Source of the DNA: an uncultured Gammaproteobacteria bacterium
Lineage (GTDB): Bacteria; Pseudomonadota; Gammaproteobacteria; Steroidobacterales; Woeseiaceae
DNA: 64,000 nt
Reading direction: 5' to 3'
Assembly: GCA_937899415.1 (NCBI GenBank)
Contig: CALBPI010000003.1
Span: forward strand, 1 to 64,000
Part shown: positions 44,781-53,495 of the stretch, piece after piece
Position numbering within the stretch: position 1 is the first letter of the stretch
Layout: each line of letters starts with the position of its first letter
Program-made: the position numbers and the translations under genes
Notes under the pieces: generated by a model
The model's input: only the letters and a program-made list of their open reading frames with translations
Databases searched by the model: none
Told to the model about the DNA's origin: nothing

Positions 44781-47180
44781 CTAGAACTCGACCGTAACGG
44801 ATGCTCCAAATTCTCGAGGCGAGTCGAGCGTCGCAAATGTAAACAATCCAGCGACGGGTAGTGCACTGTTCACGCCAACGTCGTCGGTCAGATTGCGGCC
44901 GAACAACGACAGGTTCACGCGTGCGGAATTCCAGTCGAAGCCGTAGCCCACGGATACGTTCAAGGTGCCTTGTTCTTCCGAAACGCCGCGCGGATCGTTG
45001 AATGCGGGTCCGTTGGTATCCACGGAGACCGGCGGATCTATCTGGGGACCGACATTGGGGTTGGCGTTCACAATTGTAGTCTGGAAATCATCGACGAAAC
45101 GGTAGGAGACGCTCGCCGTGAGGTCGCCGGCGCCAATCGCTGCTGTGTACAAGGCCGCGATCGAATAAGTGATTTCGGGCGCGCGTCGTATTGTGAGATT
45201 CGATTGGTCGAGTGTTACAGCGTCTCCTGTGCCCGGATCGATGGAGAGAATAGGAAAGCTATCAAACTCCGCATCGAGGTAGCTGGCGGACGCCGACAGT
45301 CTCAGATTCTCCGAGATGACGATCTGACCGTCCATCTCGATACCCCAGAATGTCGAGTCGGAGGCATTCAGGACCACGGTTTCCTGGAACGGTGCAACGT
45401 TGATGGGAATGACGATCTCTTCCTGCCGGTCCGCATACTCGGAGTAGAAGGTGGCGACATTGAAACGCGCCCGGCCGCCCAAGAAATCGGTCTTGATACC
45501 CACTTCGAAGGCGTCAACATCTTCCGGTTCATAGACCGTCGTGGCCGCAACCAATGTGCCGGCGCGACCGTTGAAGCCACCCGAGCGAAATCCTTGCGAC
45601 CAGCTTACATAGCCGAATAGGCCGTCAGCGAACTGATAGTCCAAAGATATGCGTGGCGAAAAATCGCTGAAGTCTGCCTCCTGCAGGCCGTCGCCATTGA
45701 TCGACACATTACTGGGCAGGGTGGCTGCGTCAGTCGTGTCAAACAGTGGGATCGTCAGGCTGACTGCCGGGAATCGAATCCGATTATTGATCCGAAATTG
45801 CTTCTCATCGCGCGTATACCGCCCACCGAGATTCAATCGCATTCGATCGCTCAGGTCGAAGTCGACGTCTGCAAAGAATGCGTAAGACAGCGTCTCCTGA
45901 AACACATTGGCGGTGATTTGTCCGGGAGACATCAGCGTCGCGTCAAAGAAGAGAGGCGAATCCGTCTCCTGGAATAGCTCATATTCGCTATCGAGAAAAA
46001 AGAACCCGAAGACACCACTGAACCGATCATTGAACGAGGCGTTGAGCTGCACTTCTTCCGTGAGCTGCTGGTAATCCTGCTGGCGGCTGGTGGTAAAGAA
46101 GTTGGCAGCCGTTCCGTCAAAATCCTGTGTTTGAAGCTCGTCCGATTCTCGGTAGCCGGTGATCGACTTAATCGAGAGCATATCGCTGATTGCCCAGGTT
46201 AACTCGGCGGTCACATCGACCTCATCGAGGTCAAAACTGTCATCAAATTCCGACGTTGTCTCAAAGCGGTCCGCGAGCTGATCAATACTCTGATCGCAGT
46301 CATTTCCGCTTGCGAATGGCGGCAACACACCCGGTATGCCAGAACAGATGAGATCGGCATTCGACTGACTCAGACTGACCACTGACGGCTGGCCCGAAAA
46401 CTCTTGGCTCTCGATGGTGACCAGCGCATTGAGGCTGGGCGTCAGATCGTAGTCGATCGTCGCGCCGAAGTTACGGTAGTCGTTCGCACCGTCACTGCCA
46501 CCAAGCGTCGTGTTGTCGAAGTAGCCATCCAGCTCGCGATTGAATGCGAATAGTTTCAGTCCGCCGTTGCTGCCCAGGGCCGTATTGACGACGGCACCGA
46601 GTTCCTCGCGCCCGAACTCGCCAAGCGTCGCACGTACCCTCGCGCCAAATTCTCGCGTTGGTGCTGTCCTGCGGACGCTGATGACTCCACCTATGGTGTT
46701 TCGACCGAACAGTGTTCCTTGCGGTCCGCGCAATACTTCAATGCTCTCAAAGTCAAAGGTGTTCGTTAATTGCGCCGAACTCGTTGCCAGGAAAACGCCA
46801 TCGATTACGACACCGACTGTGGGTTCGAAGCTGCGCTCAACATCTTCGAAGCTCAGGCCGCGAATGGAGATTGACGTGCCCCCGATCGCGGCCGACGAGT
46901 CGTTCAGGACCAGGTTTGGCACACGTCCTTCCAGGTCCCGCAGGTCAACCGCCCCTTCGTTCTGCAAGGTCGACGGCGCGATCGCGGTCACCGCAACCGG
47001 CACGGTCTGCGAGTCCTCTTCGCGCTTGCGTGCTGTCACAGTGATCGTATCGATTGCGAGGTCGCTGGCGCCCGAGCCGTCGGCTGTGTCCTGTGAATTC
47101 GCCGTTGGCGGCAGCATCCACAGTGTCAGCAACATCGCACTGGGTGTTAAGAGAGACCGGGTGTGTTTGATGATATCCAT
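44781..47180 (-). CDS. TonB-dependent outer-membrane receptor
   Basis: 799 aa from ATG 47180, preceded by GGGGGATT. Signal peptide (cleavage near ANSQD), plug domain with TITVTARKREEDSQTVPVAVTAI, SIRGLSFED, VIDGVFLAT and EVLRGPQGTLFGRNTIGGVISV, then a 22-strand barrel ending ...REFGASVTVEF with C-terminal phenylalanine. There is no separate N-terminal signalling domain. In catabolic islands of sphingomonads and gammaproteobacteria such receptors import bulky hydrophobic substrates; that role is inferred from its neighbours. Confidence 0.95.
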   Translation of the reverse strand: MDIIKHTRSLLTPSAMLLTLWMLPPTANSQDTADGSGASDLAIDTITVTARKREEDSQTVPVAVTAIAPSTLQNEGAVDLRDLEGRVPNLVLNDSSAAIGGTSISIRGLSFEDVERSFEPTVGVVIDGVFLATSSAQLTNTFDFESIEVLRGPQGTLFGRNTIGGVISVRRTAPTREFGARVRATLGEFGREELGAVVNTALGSNGGLKLFAFNRELDGYFDNTTLGGSDGANDYRNFGATIDYDLTPSLNALVTIESQEFSGQPSVVSLSQSNADLICSGIPGVLPPFASGNDCDQSIDQLADRFETTSEFDDSFDLDEVDVTAELTWAISDMLSIKSITGYRESDELQTQDFDGTAANFFTTSRQQDYQQLTEEVQLNASFNDRFSGVFGFFFLDSEYELFQETDSPLFFDATLMSPGQITANVFQETLSYAFFADVDFDLSDRMRLNLGGRYTRDEKQFRINNRIRFPAVSLTIPLFDTTDAATLPSNVSINGDGLQEADFSDFSPRISLDYQFADGLFGYVSWSQGFRSGGFNGRAGTLVAATTVYEPEDVDAFEVGIKTDFLGGRARFNVATFYSEYADRQEEIVIPINVAPFQETVVLNASDSTFWGIEMDGQIVISENLRLSASASYLDAEFDSFPILSIDPGTGDAVTLDQSNLTIRRAPEITYSIAALYTAAIGAGDLTASVSYRFVDDFQTTIVNANPNVGPQIDPPVSVDTNGPAFNDPRGVSEEQGTLNVSVGYGFDWNSARVNLSLFGRNLTDDVGVNSALPVAGLFTFATLDSPREFGASVTVEF

Positions 47181-47637
47181 GCTCGAATCCCCCCGAATTC
47201 GCGGATGCTGCACGAGTTGTGAGCACTAAAAAAATTGTTGCGTTGTTGCGATTTGGAAGTCAACGCAGAATCGGCGCAATACGCCTAGCGGTTTTCGTAG
47301 TTATGCGAACGCAACGTCGCCGCGGCTTGTGTTTGCTAGCCCTCAAGGAGCGTGGGTCACGCTGCGAAAACGTCGTCACGTCGTCGGCGTGTTTCAAGTA
47401 GGATGAGGTACCCGGGCCACAGAAATGCGGCCAGTACACGATGGTTTCACGGACGAGAGGCAGCGGTCGATGCCTTCGTCAGCTCAGACGCGTGAACCCG
47501 AGCCAGCTCTAGCAAAATGCAGAGTTGAGCCAGCGCATCCGCCGACGAGTCTCACACTGTCGATCCAGCGGTGTTCGTCTTGGCGATTCGCCAAAAGCGT
47601 CGAACAAATTTGTGCGCGATCCGCCCGTGACGGGTCG
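47181..47637. other. intergenic region without a recognised gene
   Basis: Between the receptor start and the end of the CoA-ligase gene. No convincing coding frame on either strand. Near the receptor lies a perfect tandem repeat of TTGTTGCG (47235-47250), and on the minus strand a TTGACT -35-like hexamer lies near 47260. Probably the receptor promoter region plus spacer DNA; by eye it is less GC-rich than the genes around it. Confidence 0.45.
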
Positions 47638-49206
47638 TCAACTGGCCTTCGAATACTGGCTGCGCAGTTCACGACGCAGCACTTTTCCAGATGGGTTGCG
47701 CGGCAGGGTGTCGACGAAATCGACCGACTTTGGACACTTGTACGCTGCAATTTTTCCGCGGGCATACTTGATGAGATCGGCCTCTGAGGCCACAGCATCC
47801 GCCTTCAATACCACACAGGCTTTAACGGCCTCTCCCCATGTGTCATCGGGTACGCCAATCACCGCAACATCGGCGACTGCGGGATGGTCGAACACCGCAT
47901 TCTCTACCTCCGCAGGATAGACATTCTCGCCGCCCGAGATGATCATGTCCTTGACGCGATCGCGGATGAACAAGTACCCGTCTTCGTCGAGATAACCGGC
48001 ATCTCCAGTTCGCAGCCAGCCCTCCGCGTCGATCGTCGCAGCGGTTGCATCAGGTTGATTCCAGTATTTCGTCATGTTCATTCGTGAGCGTGTCGCAATC
48101 TCGCCGACCTCTCCCTGAGGTCGCGCGTGGCCGGCATCATCCAGAATCATGATCTCCACGCCAGGCAACGCTTGTCCGGCTGATCGCATTCGCGGGTTTC
48201 CCGCTGGGTCATGGTCCTCCGGAGGGAGTGCCACGATCGTACCGCTGGTCTCTGTCATGCCATACATTTGCACGAATCCGCATTGGAAAACCTCTATTGA
48301 TCGCTGCAGCAATGCGAGCGGAATAGGAGAGGCGCCGTACAGGATGTACTTGAGCGGCGAGAAATCCACTTCCGCGACGCGCGGCTGGTTGACGACAATC
48401 TGCATGGCGGCGGGCACGAGAAACAACTTGGAAATGCGGTGTTCATCGATGAAGTCGAGCACCTTTAATGGGTCGAATTCCCGCATCACGACGCCGGTGG
48501 CGCCGAAGCTCAATGTCGTCAGACCCCAGGCCGTACCGCCAATATGGAAGCAAGGCATTGCGATGAGACTGACGTCTTCAGCGCACCACCGATTCCACTC
48601 CGGGTTGTCACGCTCCTGGCCGCGAAAGTTGGACTCCAGTAGTGCCGCATGGGAGATGACCGCGCCCTTTGGATAGCCAGTGGTACCAGACGTGTAAAGC
48701 TGAACCGCGTCCTCGTCGGATGCCACCGCGAGCTTGGGGTCGTCGGTAGCGTGCCCGCATCGCCAGTGCAGATAGTCGGGGAGGCCGGCCGCGTTTTGCT
48801 CCAAGCAGATCACGTGCTCTATGCATGGCGCATTCAATCGGATGGGGTCTAGCGCTGCGACGAATTCGGCGCCGACAAAAAGCACGCGCGCCTTCGCATC
48901 ATTCAGAATGTAAGCAGCCTCAGGCGGCGCGATTCGCCAATTGATCGGACAAACGACAGCGCCCAGTTTGGCAGCGCCCATCAAGAGCTCGAAATAGTGG
49001 GGCGTGTTCTTGCCGAGATAGGCAATACGCTCCCCGTGTTCAATGCCAAGCGCACGTAAACCATGGGCACACTGGCTCGCGGCTTTATCAAGCTCGCCGT
49101 AACTTATCGTAGTACCTTCAAAAACGAATGCCTTCTTGTCGGGTTGCGCCTTGGCTTGCCCGCGAACAATATCCGCGATGGTTACAAGTTCTGAACGCAT
49201 CGACAT
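47638..49206 (-). CDS. acyl-CoA ligase (AMP-forming)
   Basis: 522 aa from ATG 49206 behind AAGGAG (ATG 49200 is also possible; the frame to 49308 has no family-like sequence). Adenylation motifs: LYTSGTTGYPKGAVISH, YGMTETSG, GDAGYLDEDGYLFIRDRVKDMIISGGENVYPAEVE and the C-terminal lysine motif PRNPSGKVLRR. The family includes fatty-acid, bile-acid and steroid side-chain CoA ligases. It would activate the carboxylate made by the oxidative genes of the island. Divergent from the DUF35/thiolase pair. Confidence 0.93.
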   Translation of the reverse strand: MSMRSELVTIADIVRGQAKAQPDKKAFVFEGTTISYGELDKAASQCAHGLRALGIEHGERIAYLGKNTPHYFELLMGAAKLGAVVCPINWRIAPPEAAYILNDAKARVLFVGAEFVAALDPIRLNAPCIEHVICLEQNAAGLPDYLHWRCGHATDDPKLAVASDEDAVQLYTSGTTGYPKGAVISHAALLESNFRGQERDNPEWNRWCAEDVSLIAMPCFHIGGTAWGLTTLSFGATGVVMREFDPLKVLDFIDEHRISKLFLVPAAMQIVVNQPRVAEVDFSPLKYILYGASPIPLALLQRSIEVFQCGFVQMYGMTETSGTIVALPPEDHDPAGNPRMRSAGQALPGVEIMILDDAGHARPQGEVGEIATRSRMNMTKYWNQPDATAATIDAEGWLRTGDAGYLDEDGYLFIRDRVKDMIISGGENVYPAEVENAVFDHPAVADVAVIGVPDDTWGEAVKACVVLKADAVASEADLIKYARGKIAAYKCPKSVDFVDTLPRNPSGKVLRRELRSQYSKAS

Positions 49207-49319
49207 CGACTCATGCACTCCTTGAGGGCGACAACGTATCAGCCAACTACTGAGCAAAATCAGAGGTGACTTCTCTCGTTGGGACGATAGCATTGTGGTC
49301 AAGATCATTGGAAATCAGT

Positions 49320-49727
49320 ATGGCTCGCGTTTTTGATAGCGTTCTCGATGAGTCCGGGAAGTCTCCGCGACTCATAGGCGGGCGTTCCCGCACGAGTGGT
49401 GCCATTGTCTTTCCGCTTCCGGAGGGCAGTGAAGCAGACTTGTTTGATCGCATACTGCTGCGGCCCGACGGGAAGCTCTGGTCGTTCACGATTCAACGCT
49501 TCCCACCCAAGCACCCGCCTTACCTGGGTGTCACGGACCCAGCCCGGTTTTCGCCGTTCGCGGTCGGTTACGTCGAGCTCGAGAATGAAGTCATTGTCGA
49601 GTCACGCCTGTTGATCGATGACTTCGCAGAGCTGCACATCGGTATGCCAATGACGCTGACGACAACGACCATCGAAACCGAGGAAGGTGCAAGGTCGATC
49701 CGCACCTTCGCGTTTGAGCCTGTATAG
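49320..49727 (+). CDS. OB-fold DUF35-type protein lacking the zinc ribbon cysteines
   Basis: 135 aa from ATG 49320. The OB-fold part is clear (KLWSFTIQRFPPKHPPYLG...PFAVGYVELENEVIVESRLL...IGMPMTL). DUF35 proteins normally begin with a CxxCG zinc ribbon (LIGGRCRxCG); here the same place reads LIGGRSRTSG (S23, S26) and the whole protein has no cysteine. DUF35 partners bind acyl-CoA and team with thiolase-fold enzymes (e.g. ChsH2-Ltp2 retro-aldolases). The downstream thiolase Shine-Dalgarno overlaps its stop, so the two are likely a complex. Confidence 0.85.
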   Translation: MARVFDSVLDESGKSPRLIGGRSRTSGAIVFPLPEGSEADLFDRILLRPDGKLWSFTIQRFPPKHPPYLGVTDPARFSPFAVGYVELENEVIVESRLLIDDFAELHIGMPMTLTTTTIETEEGARSIRTFAFEPV

Positions 49728-49739
49728 GAGTCGACCATC
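49726..49739 (+). promoter_or_regulatory. Shine-Dalgarno followed by an apparent ATC start codon
   Basis: AGGAG at 49726-49730 overlaps the DUF35 stop TAG, and six bases later comes ATC ACT AAC GTA TAC. That ATC is exactly where the thiolase start should be, giving (M)TNVYIVGAG. No ATG, GTG, TTG or CTG occurs in frame between this site and ATG 49833. Either an AUC start is used, or the base is a mutation or read error. Confidence 0.6.
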
Positions 49740-50876
49740 ACTAACGTATACATTGTCGGCGCTGGCATTCATCCGTTTGGTCGGCATGACGCCAGTGGGC
49801 TCGACCAGGGCGTTCATGCAGCGCGTGCCGCCATGGAGGATTGCGGCCTCACATGGCCAGAGATTCAGTTTGCGTTCGGTGGCTCGGCCGCTGCGGGTGA
49901 CGCGGATGCCATGTTGCCGCGTCTGGGCCTGACTGGTGCTCAATTCATCAACGTTGCCAACGGGTGTGCCACGGGTGGCTCCGCGTTGCTGTCAGGTTAC
50001 TGGGCCATCCAATCCGGCGAATTCGACCTGGGTATGGTGGTGGGTTTCGATAAACATCCGCGTGGTGCGTTCAACGCTTTGCCGGGAGAGTTGGGCTTGC
50101 CAGATTGGTATGGTGAAACGGGGATGATGCTGACCACCCAGTTCTTCGCCATGAAGATCCGCCGCTACATGCAGGCTTTCGACATCTCCGAGAAGACCCT
50201 GGCGCTCGTGGCAGAAAAGGCGTTCGCAAACGGCGCGCGAACTGATCACGCCTGGCGACGCGAGCCAGTCGATGCGGAGACCATCGCGGCGTCGCGAATG
50301 ATCAACGACCCGTTGACGAAGTTCATGTTTTGTTCGCCGGCGGAGGGCGGTGTCGCGCTCGTCATCGCCAGCGAGAAGCGGGCGCGGCAAATGGGCAGAG
50401 CCAATGTGAAGATTCTGGGCGCGGCCATGCGTACCCGACCGGAAGGCTCCTTTGAGGTGTTTGCACCGAGCCTTTCGACAACGCGGGGCGTAGCCCCGAC
50501 CGTGCTCGCATCGCAGGCCGCATTCGAGATGGCGGGCGTCGGACCCGAGGACATCGATGTCGCGCAATTGCAGGACACAGAGTCTGGCGCCGAGATCATG
50601 CACATGGCCGAGAATGGTTTTTGCAAGGATGGCGATCAAGAGCGCATGATCCGTGATGGCCAGACGCGCCTCGACGGGACACTGCCGATCAACACCGACG
50701 GCGGCTGTCTGGCCTGCGGCGAGCCCATTGGGGCATCCGGTCTGCGCCAGATCTACGAGAACGTTGTCCAGTTACGCGGCATTGCAGAGGACCGTCAGGT
50801 CGCAAACGTGCGACTGGCTTACAGCCAGGTGTATGGCGCGCCGGGTCTGTCAGCGGTCTGCATACTCGGTCGCTGA
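49737..50876 (+). CDS. thiolase-fold enzyme, SCP-x/Ltp2-like
   Basis: 379 aa if initiated at ATC 49737; beginning at the next ATG (49833) would delete the first strand and GAG turn. Nucleophile C77 in NGCATGGSAL. The C-terminal motifs are atypical: NTDGGCLACGEPIGASG has GEP where thiolases have GHP, and SQVYGAPG replaces the C-G-G active-site loop. That pattern occurs in lipid-transfer-type thiolases and Ltp2-like retro-aldolases partnered with DUF35 proteins, so carbon-carbon cleavage without classical thiolysis is likely (inference). Pairs with the DUF35 gene upstream. Confidence 0.85.
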   Translation: MTNVYIVGAGIHPFGRHDASGLDQGVHAARAAMEDCGLTWPEIQFAFGGSAAAGDADAMLPRLGLTGAQFINVANGCATGGSALLSGYWAIQSGEFDLGMVVGFDKHPRGAFNALPGELGLPDWYGETGMMLTTQFFAMKIRRYMQAFDISEKTLALVAEKAFANGARTDHAWRREPVDAETIAASRMINDPLTKFMFCSPAEGGVALVIASEKRARQMGRANVKILGAAMRTRPEGSFEVFAPSLSTTRGVAPTVLASQAAFEMAGVGPEDIDVAQLQDTESGAEIMHMAENGFCKDGDQERMIRDGQTRLDGTLPINTDGGCLACGEPIGASGLRQIYENVVQLRGIAEDRQVANVRLAYSQVYGAPGLSAVCILGR

Positions 50877-50877
50877 G

Positions 50878-52428
50878 TCACAGTGCCACTGGGTCGTCTC
50901 GCATTGCGCGCCAACAAAGCTGACCGTTTCGCTCGCTGACCATGCCCACCGCGCCTACTGCTGAGGCATTGAAGTCTGTGAGCAGGTCGATGGTATGGCT
51001 GTCCTCGGGCGCGACGCCGGCGATGAGTCGATCGCCATCAATGCTGCGCAGCACGACAACCCCACGCTCGGGTTGGCCGCCGCGATCGAAGTAGGTCGCG
51101 TAGGTTTCCACCGTTGCAGCGCCGACATAAGCGTCGATCACACGTGGTGAATCCGCACGTATCGCATCGGCTGCCTCCTGCACGCTGTATTGATGCGACA
51201 ACTGACGTGTTGGCGGTTTGGAGGACAAGACCAGCCCGTGGTGTTTGGTCATCACGCCGCCCTGGCCGTAGAGGAGCCCTGTCGTATCTGTAGCGGTGCG
51301 TAAACGACGCACCATCGCACAGGTCGCATGGGTCATGTAGTTGTTCATCGGGCCACCAAAAAACGTCAGGCCGCCCGTGACTGTCGGAGGAACCGCCTGG
51401 CGCATGCCAAGCCGTTGCAGGCGGCTCAGCGCCAGTTTAGGCACCACGGGGAAGCAACTGTAGAGCTCGGCGAAATCGAAGTATTGCGCGCCACCAACGG
51501 CGTCTGCCGCCGCATCCAGTACGACATCCATCGCCGGGCTATGGTCCAGGCGCGGGCGCTGCAGAAAATCACTCGATTCTCGCGCTGCCGCGCCCTCCTG
51601 GACGAACACGAGCTGGTCGTGCCTGGCGCCCACGGATCGGGCGAATGCGAGGCTGGTGACGATAACGGCGGCCGCCTGGTTGACGCTGTCGTTCGCAACC
51701 ATCCATTTGGTGTAAGGGAATGTGACCATGGGATTGTGTTGGGAGATCGTTGCGATTGCGTGGTCGTTTCTGTGTTCGCGAAGCCACGCGTGGGGATTGT
51801 CAGCCGCCACCGCCGCATACTGACTCCAAATGTCCGCGGACCAACGCATCGATTCCGTTGGGGTTTGTCCCAGTGCGCCGATCAGCGCGTTCTCAAACAT
51901 CGAATACACATGGATCGGACGTTGTACGCCGAGTGCCTGCACATGCGGTTGAATACCGAGCGACGTGTCTTCCAGGTCGCCCCACGCGTCGGCGACGCTC
52001 GCGCGCGTACTCCAGTCGAAGCGGAATTTTTCCCGCCGTGCTTTACGAATGGCGTTTTGCGACTCCCCACCTACGATCGCGATGGCCTGCGCTTTGCCAG
52101 ACTGTATGGCAAGGGCAGCCTCATGAATGAGCCGCAGCGGCTTTTCTCCGCCCATGCCCGCCTTTACTTGTCTCGGTGGCTCAATGCAAAGAGATTGGCA
52201 CAGCAATGCGGCCGGATCTTGGTAGCGCCAGGAGACCGTGCCCAGAACGGAGATGCTGTCAAGGCGCCTTAGAATCGCGGCGCCTGCATCGTCTTCCGCG
52301 GCGCGCATCGCCGCAGCCATCAGCTGTACAGGCTCGAGTGCCTGAGCAAGGTCACCCGTTTTCTGCGCCGCCTCGCCCGTCGCAAGGATGACAGGCGTCG
52401 CCTCGGGTTTGCAGACTGTCTTGTTCAT
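50878..52428 (-). CDS. thiolase-like protein with TLP1-type C-terminal domain
   Basis: 516 aa. Thiolase-like core with IAIVGGESQNA, DFAELYSCFPVVPKLAL and TVTGGLTFFGGPMNNYMTHA, followed by an extra C-terminal beta domain (about 420-516, VIDAYVGAATVETYATYFDRGGQPERGVVVLRS) as in TLP1-type thiolase-like proteins. Those proteins often lack part of the thiolase triad; here a GG-P-NNY loop stands in place of the usual GHP. A role in beta-ketothiolysis or aldol chemistry on CoA esters is plausible but unproved. Converges on the thiolase gene, 1 bp apart. Confidence 0.85.
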   Translation of the reverse strand: MNKTVCKPEATPVILATGEAAQKTGDLAQALEPVQLMAAAMRAAEDDAGAAILRRLDSISVLGTVSWRYQDPAALLCQSLCIEPPRQVKAGMGGEKPLRLIHEAALAIQSGKAQAIAIVGGESQNAIRKARREKFRFDWSTRASVADAWGDLEDTSLGIQPHVQALGVQRPIHVYSMFENALIGALGQTPTESMRWSADIWSQYAAVAADNPHAWLREHRNDHAIATISQHNPMVTFPYTKWMVANDSVNQAAAVIVTSLAFARSVGARHDQLVFVQEGAAARESSDFLQRPRLDHSPAMDVVLDAAADAVGGAQYFDFAELYSCFPVVPKLALSRLQRLGMRQAVPPTVTGGLTFFGGPMNNYMTHATCAMVRRLRTATDTTGLLYGQGGVMTKHHGLVLSSKPPTRQLSHQYSVQEAADAIRADSPRVIDAYVGAATVETYATYFDRGGQPERGVVVLRSIDGDRLIAGVAPEDSHTIDLLTDFNASAVGAVGMVSERNGQLCWRAMRDDPVAL

Positions 52429-52648
52429 GATTTGGCTGTTGACCCACGATGACGAGCAGTGGCTTGCGCATAGGAGCGGTGGTCTCTAGTCGGGTCAGGC
52501 GCAACTCGCTATTGGTTGTTGTCACGTAGCGGCGATCCTAGCGGCATTGCTAGTTTCGCGTGTGGCCCGCGACCTGCAATTCTTCTTCCCAGTGTTATAG
52601 GGGAAGTCCCGCACCATCTTCACTAGTACTTCTGATGGCGCGAAGGGG

Positions 52649-53440
52649 ATGCGATTGATGCTGGGCAACGATTCATTGCGATACGAGCGGCTCGCTGAGC
52701 ATATTGTCGTGCTCACGATCGACCGGCCGGACGCGCGCAATGCGATAGACGGACTTGTGACTGCGGGTTTGGATGCGGCATTGAAAGCCACCGAAGCGGA
52801 CAACGACATCCAAGTGGTTATTCTCACCGGTACCGGCGAACAGGCGTTTTGTGCTGGTGCCGATCTGAAGGCAATTGCCCGCGGTGATGGCGCGTCGCTA
52901 TCCACTGCCACCGGCGGTTTTGCGGGACTGACACGAGCACGGCGCACCAAAGTGTGGATCGCAGCAGTGAACGGTGCGGCACTCGCCGGCGGGTGTGAAC
53001 TCGCGCTGGCCTGCGATCTCATTGTCGCTTCGAGTGGGGCGACGTTCGGTCTGCCCGAACCCAAGCGTGGGTTGATCGCAGCCGCGGGTGGCGTGTTTCG
53101 ACTCATCCGCTCGCTGCCGCGGGCGATTGCGCTCGAACTCATTGCAACCGGTGACCACTTGACCGCATCGCGTGCATTTGATTTCGGATTCGTCAATCAC
53201 GTTGTGCCCCCAGACGCCGTGCTCGATGCCGCGTTGTCCCTCGCGAAGAAGATCACGGCAAATGCCCCGTTGGCGGTTCGAGAGAGCCTCATGATCGCTC
53301 GCGAGGCAGCGAGTCTCGATGAGTCGTCGCTTTGGTCGTTGAGCGACCAGGCCTATCGACGGATTCGCGCAACGGAGGATTTCAGGGAAGGCCCCAAGGC
53401 ATTTCTGGAGAAACGTCTGCCGCGATGGCAGGGGCGCTAA
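52649..53440 (+). CDS. enoyl-CoA hydratase/isomerase
   Basis: 263 aa (ATG 52658 is an alternative start), GAAGGGG upstream. Crotonase fold: TIDRPDARNAID, oxyanion hole AFCAGADLKAI and VNGAALAGGCELALACD, and one catalytic glutamate in FGLPEPKRGLIAAAGG. The second glutamate position typical of hydratases cannot be decided by eye, so hydratase and isomerase are both possible. Likely acts after an acyl-CoA dehydrogenase step. First gene of a rightward run with the aldehyde dehydrogenase and CoA-transferase. Confidence 0.92.
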   Translation: MRLMLGNDSLRYERLAEHIVVLTIDRPDARNAIDGLVTAGLDAALKATEADNDIQVVILTGTGEQAFCAGADLKAIARGDGASLSTATGGFAGLTRARRTKVWIAAVNGAALAGGCELALACDLIVASSGATFGLPEPKRGLIAAAGGVFRLIRSLPRAIALELIATGDHLTASRAFDFGFVNHVVPPDAVLDAALSLAKKITANAPLAVRESLMIAREAASLDESSLWSLSDQAYRRIRATEDFREGPKAFLEKRLPRWQGR

Positions 53441-53495
53441 GACCGACCACGAGACATTCAGTAGCGCTATTCAATACGAGAAAGGAGAACAGCCA

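Noticed and set aside
47425-47787. 120-codon frame on the plus strand at the end of the CoA-ligase gene
   Set aside because: Overlaps the ligase C-terminus antisense and has no motif or ribosome site.
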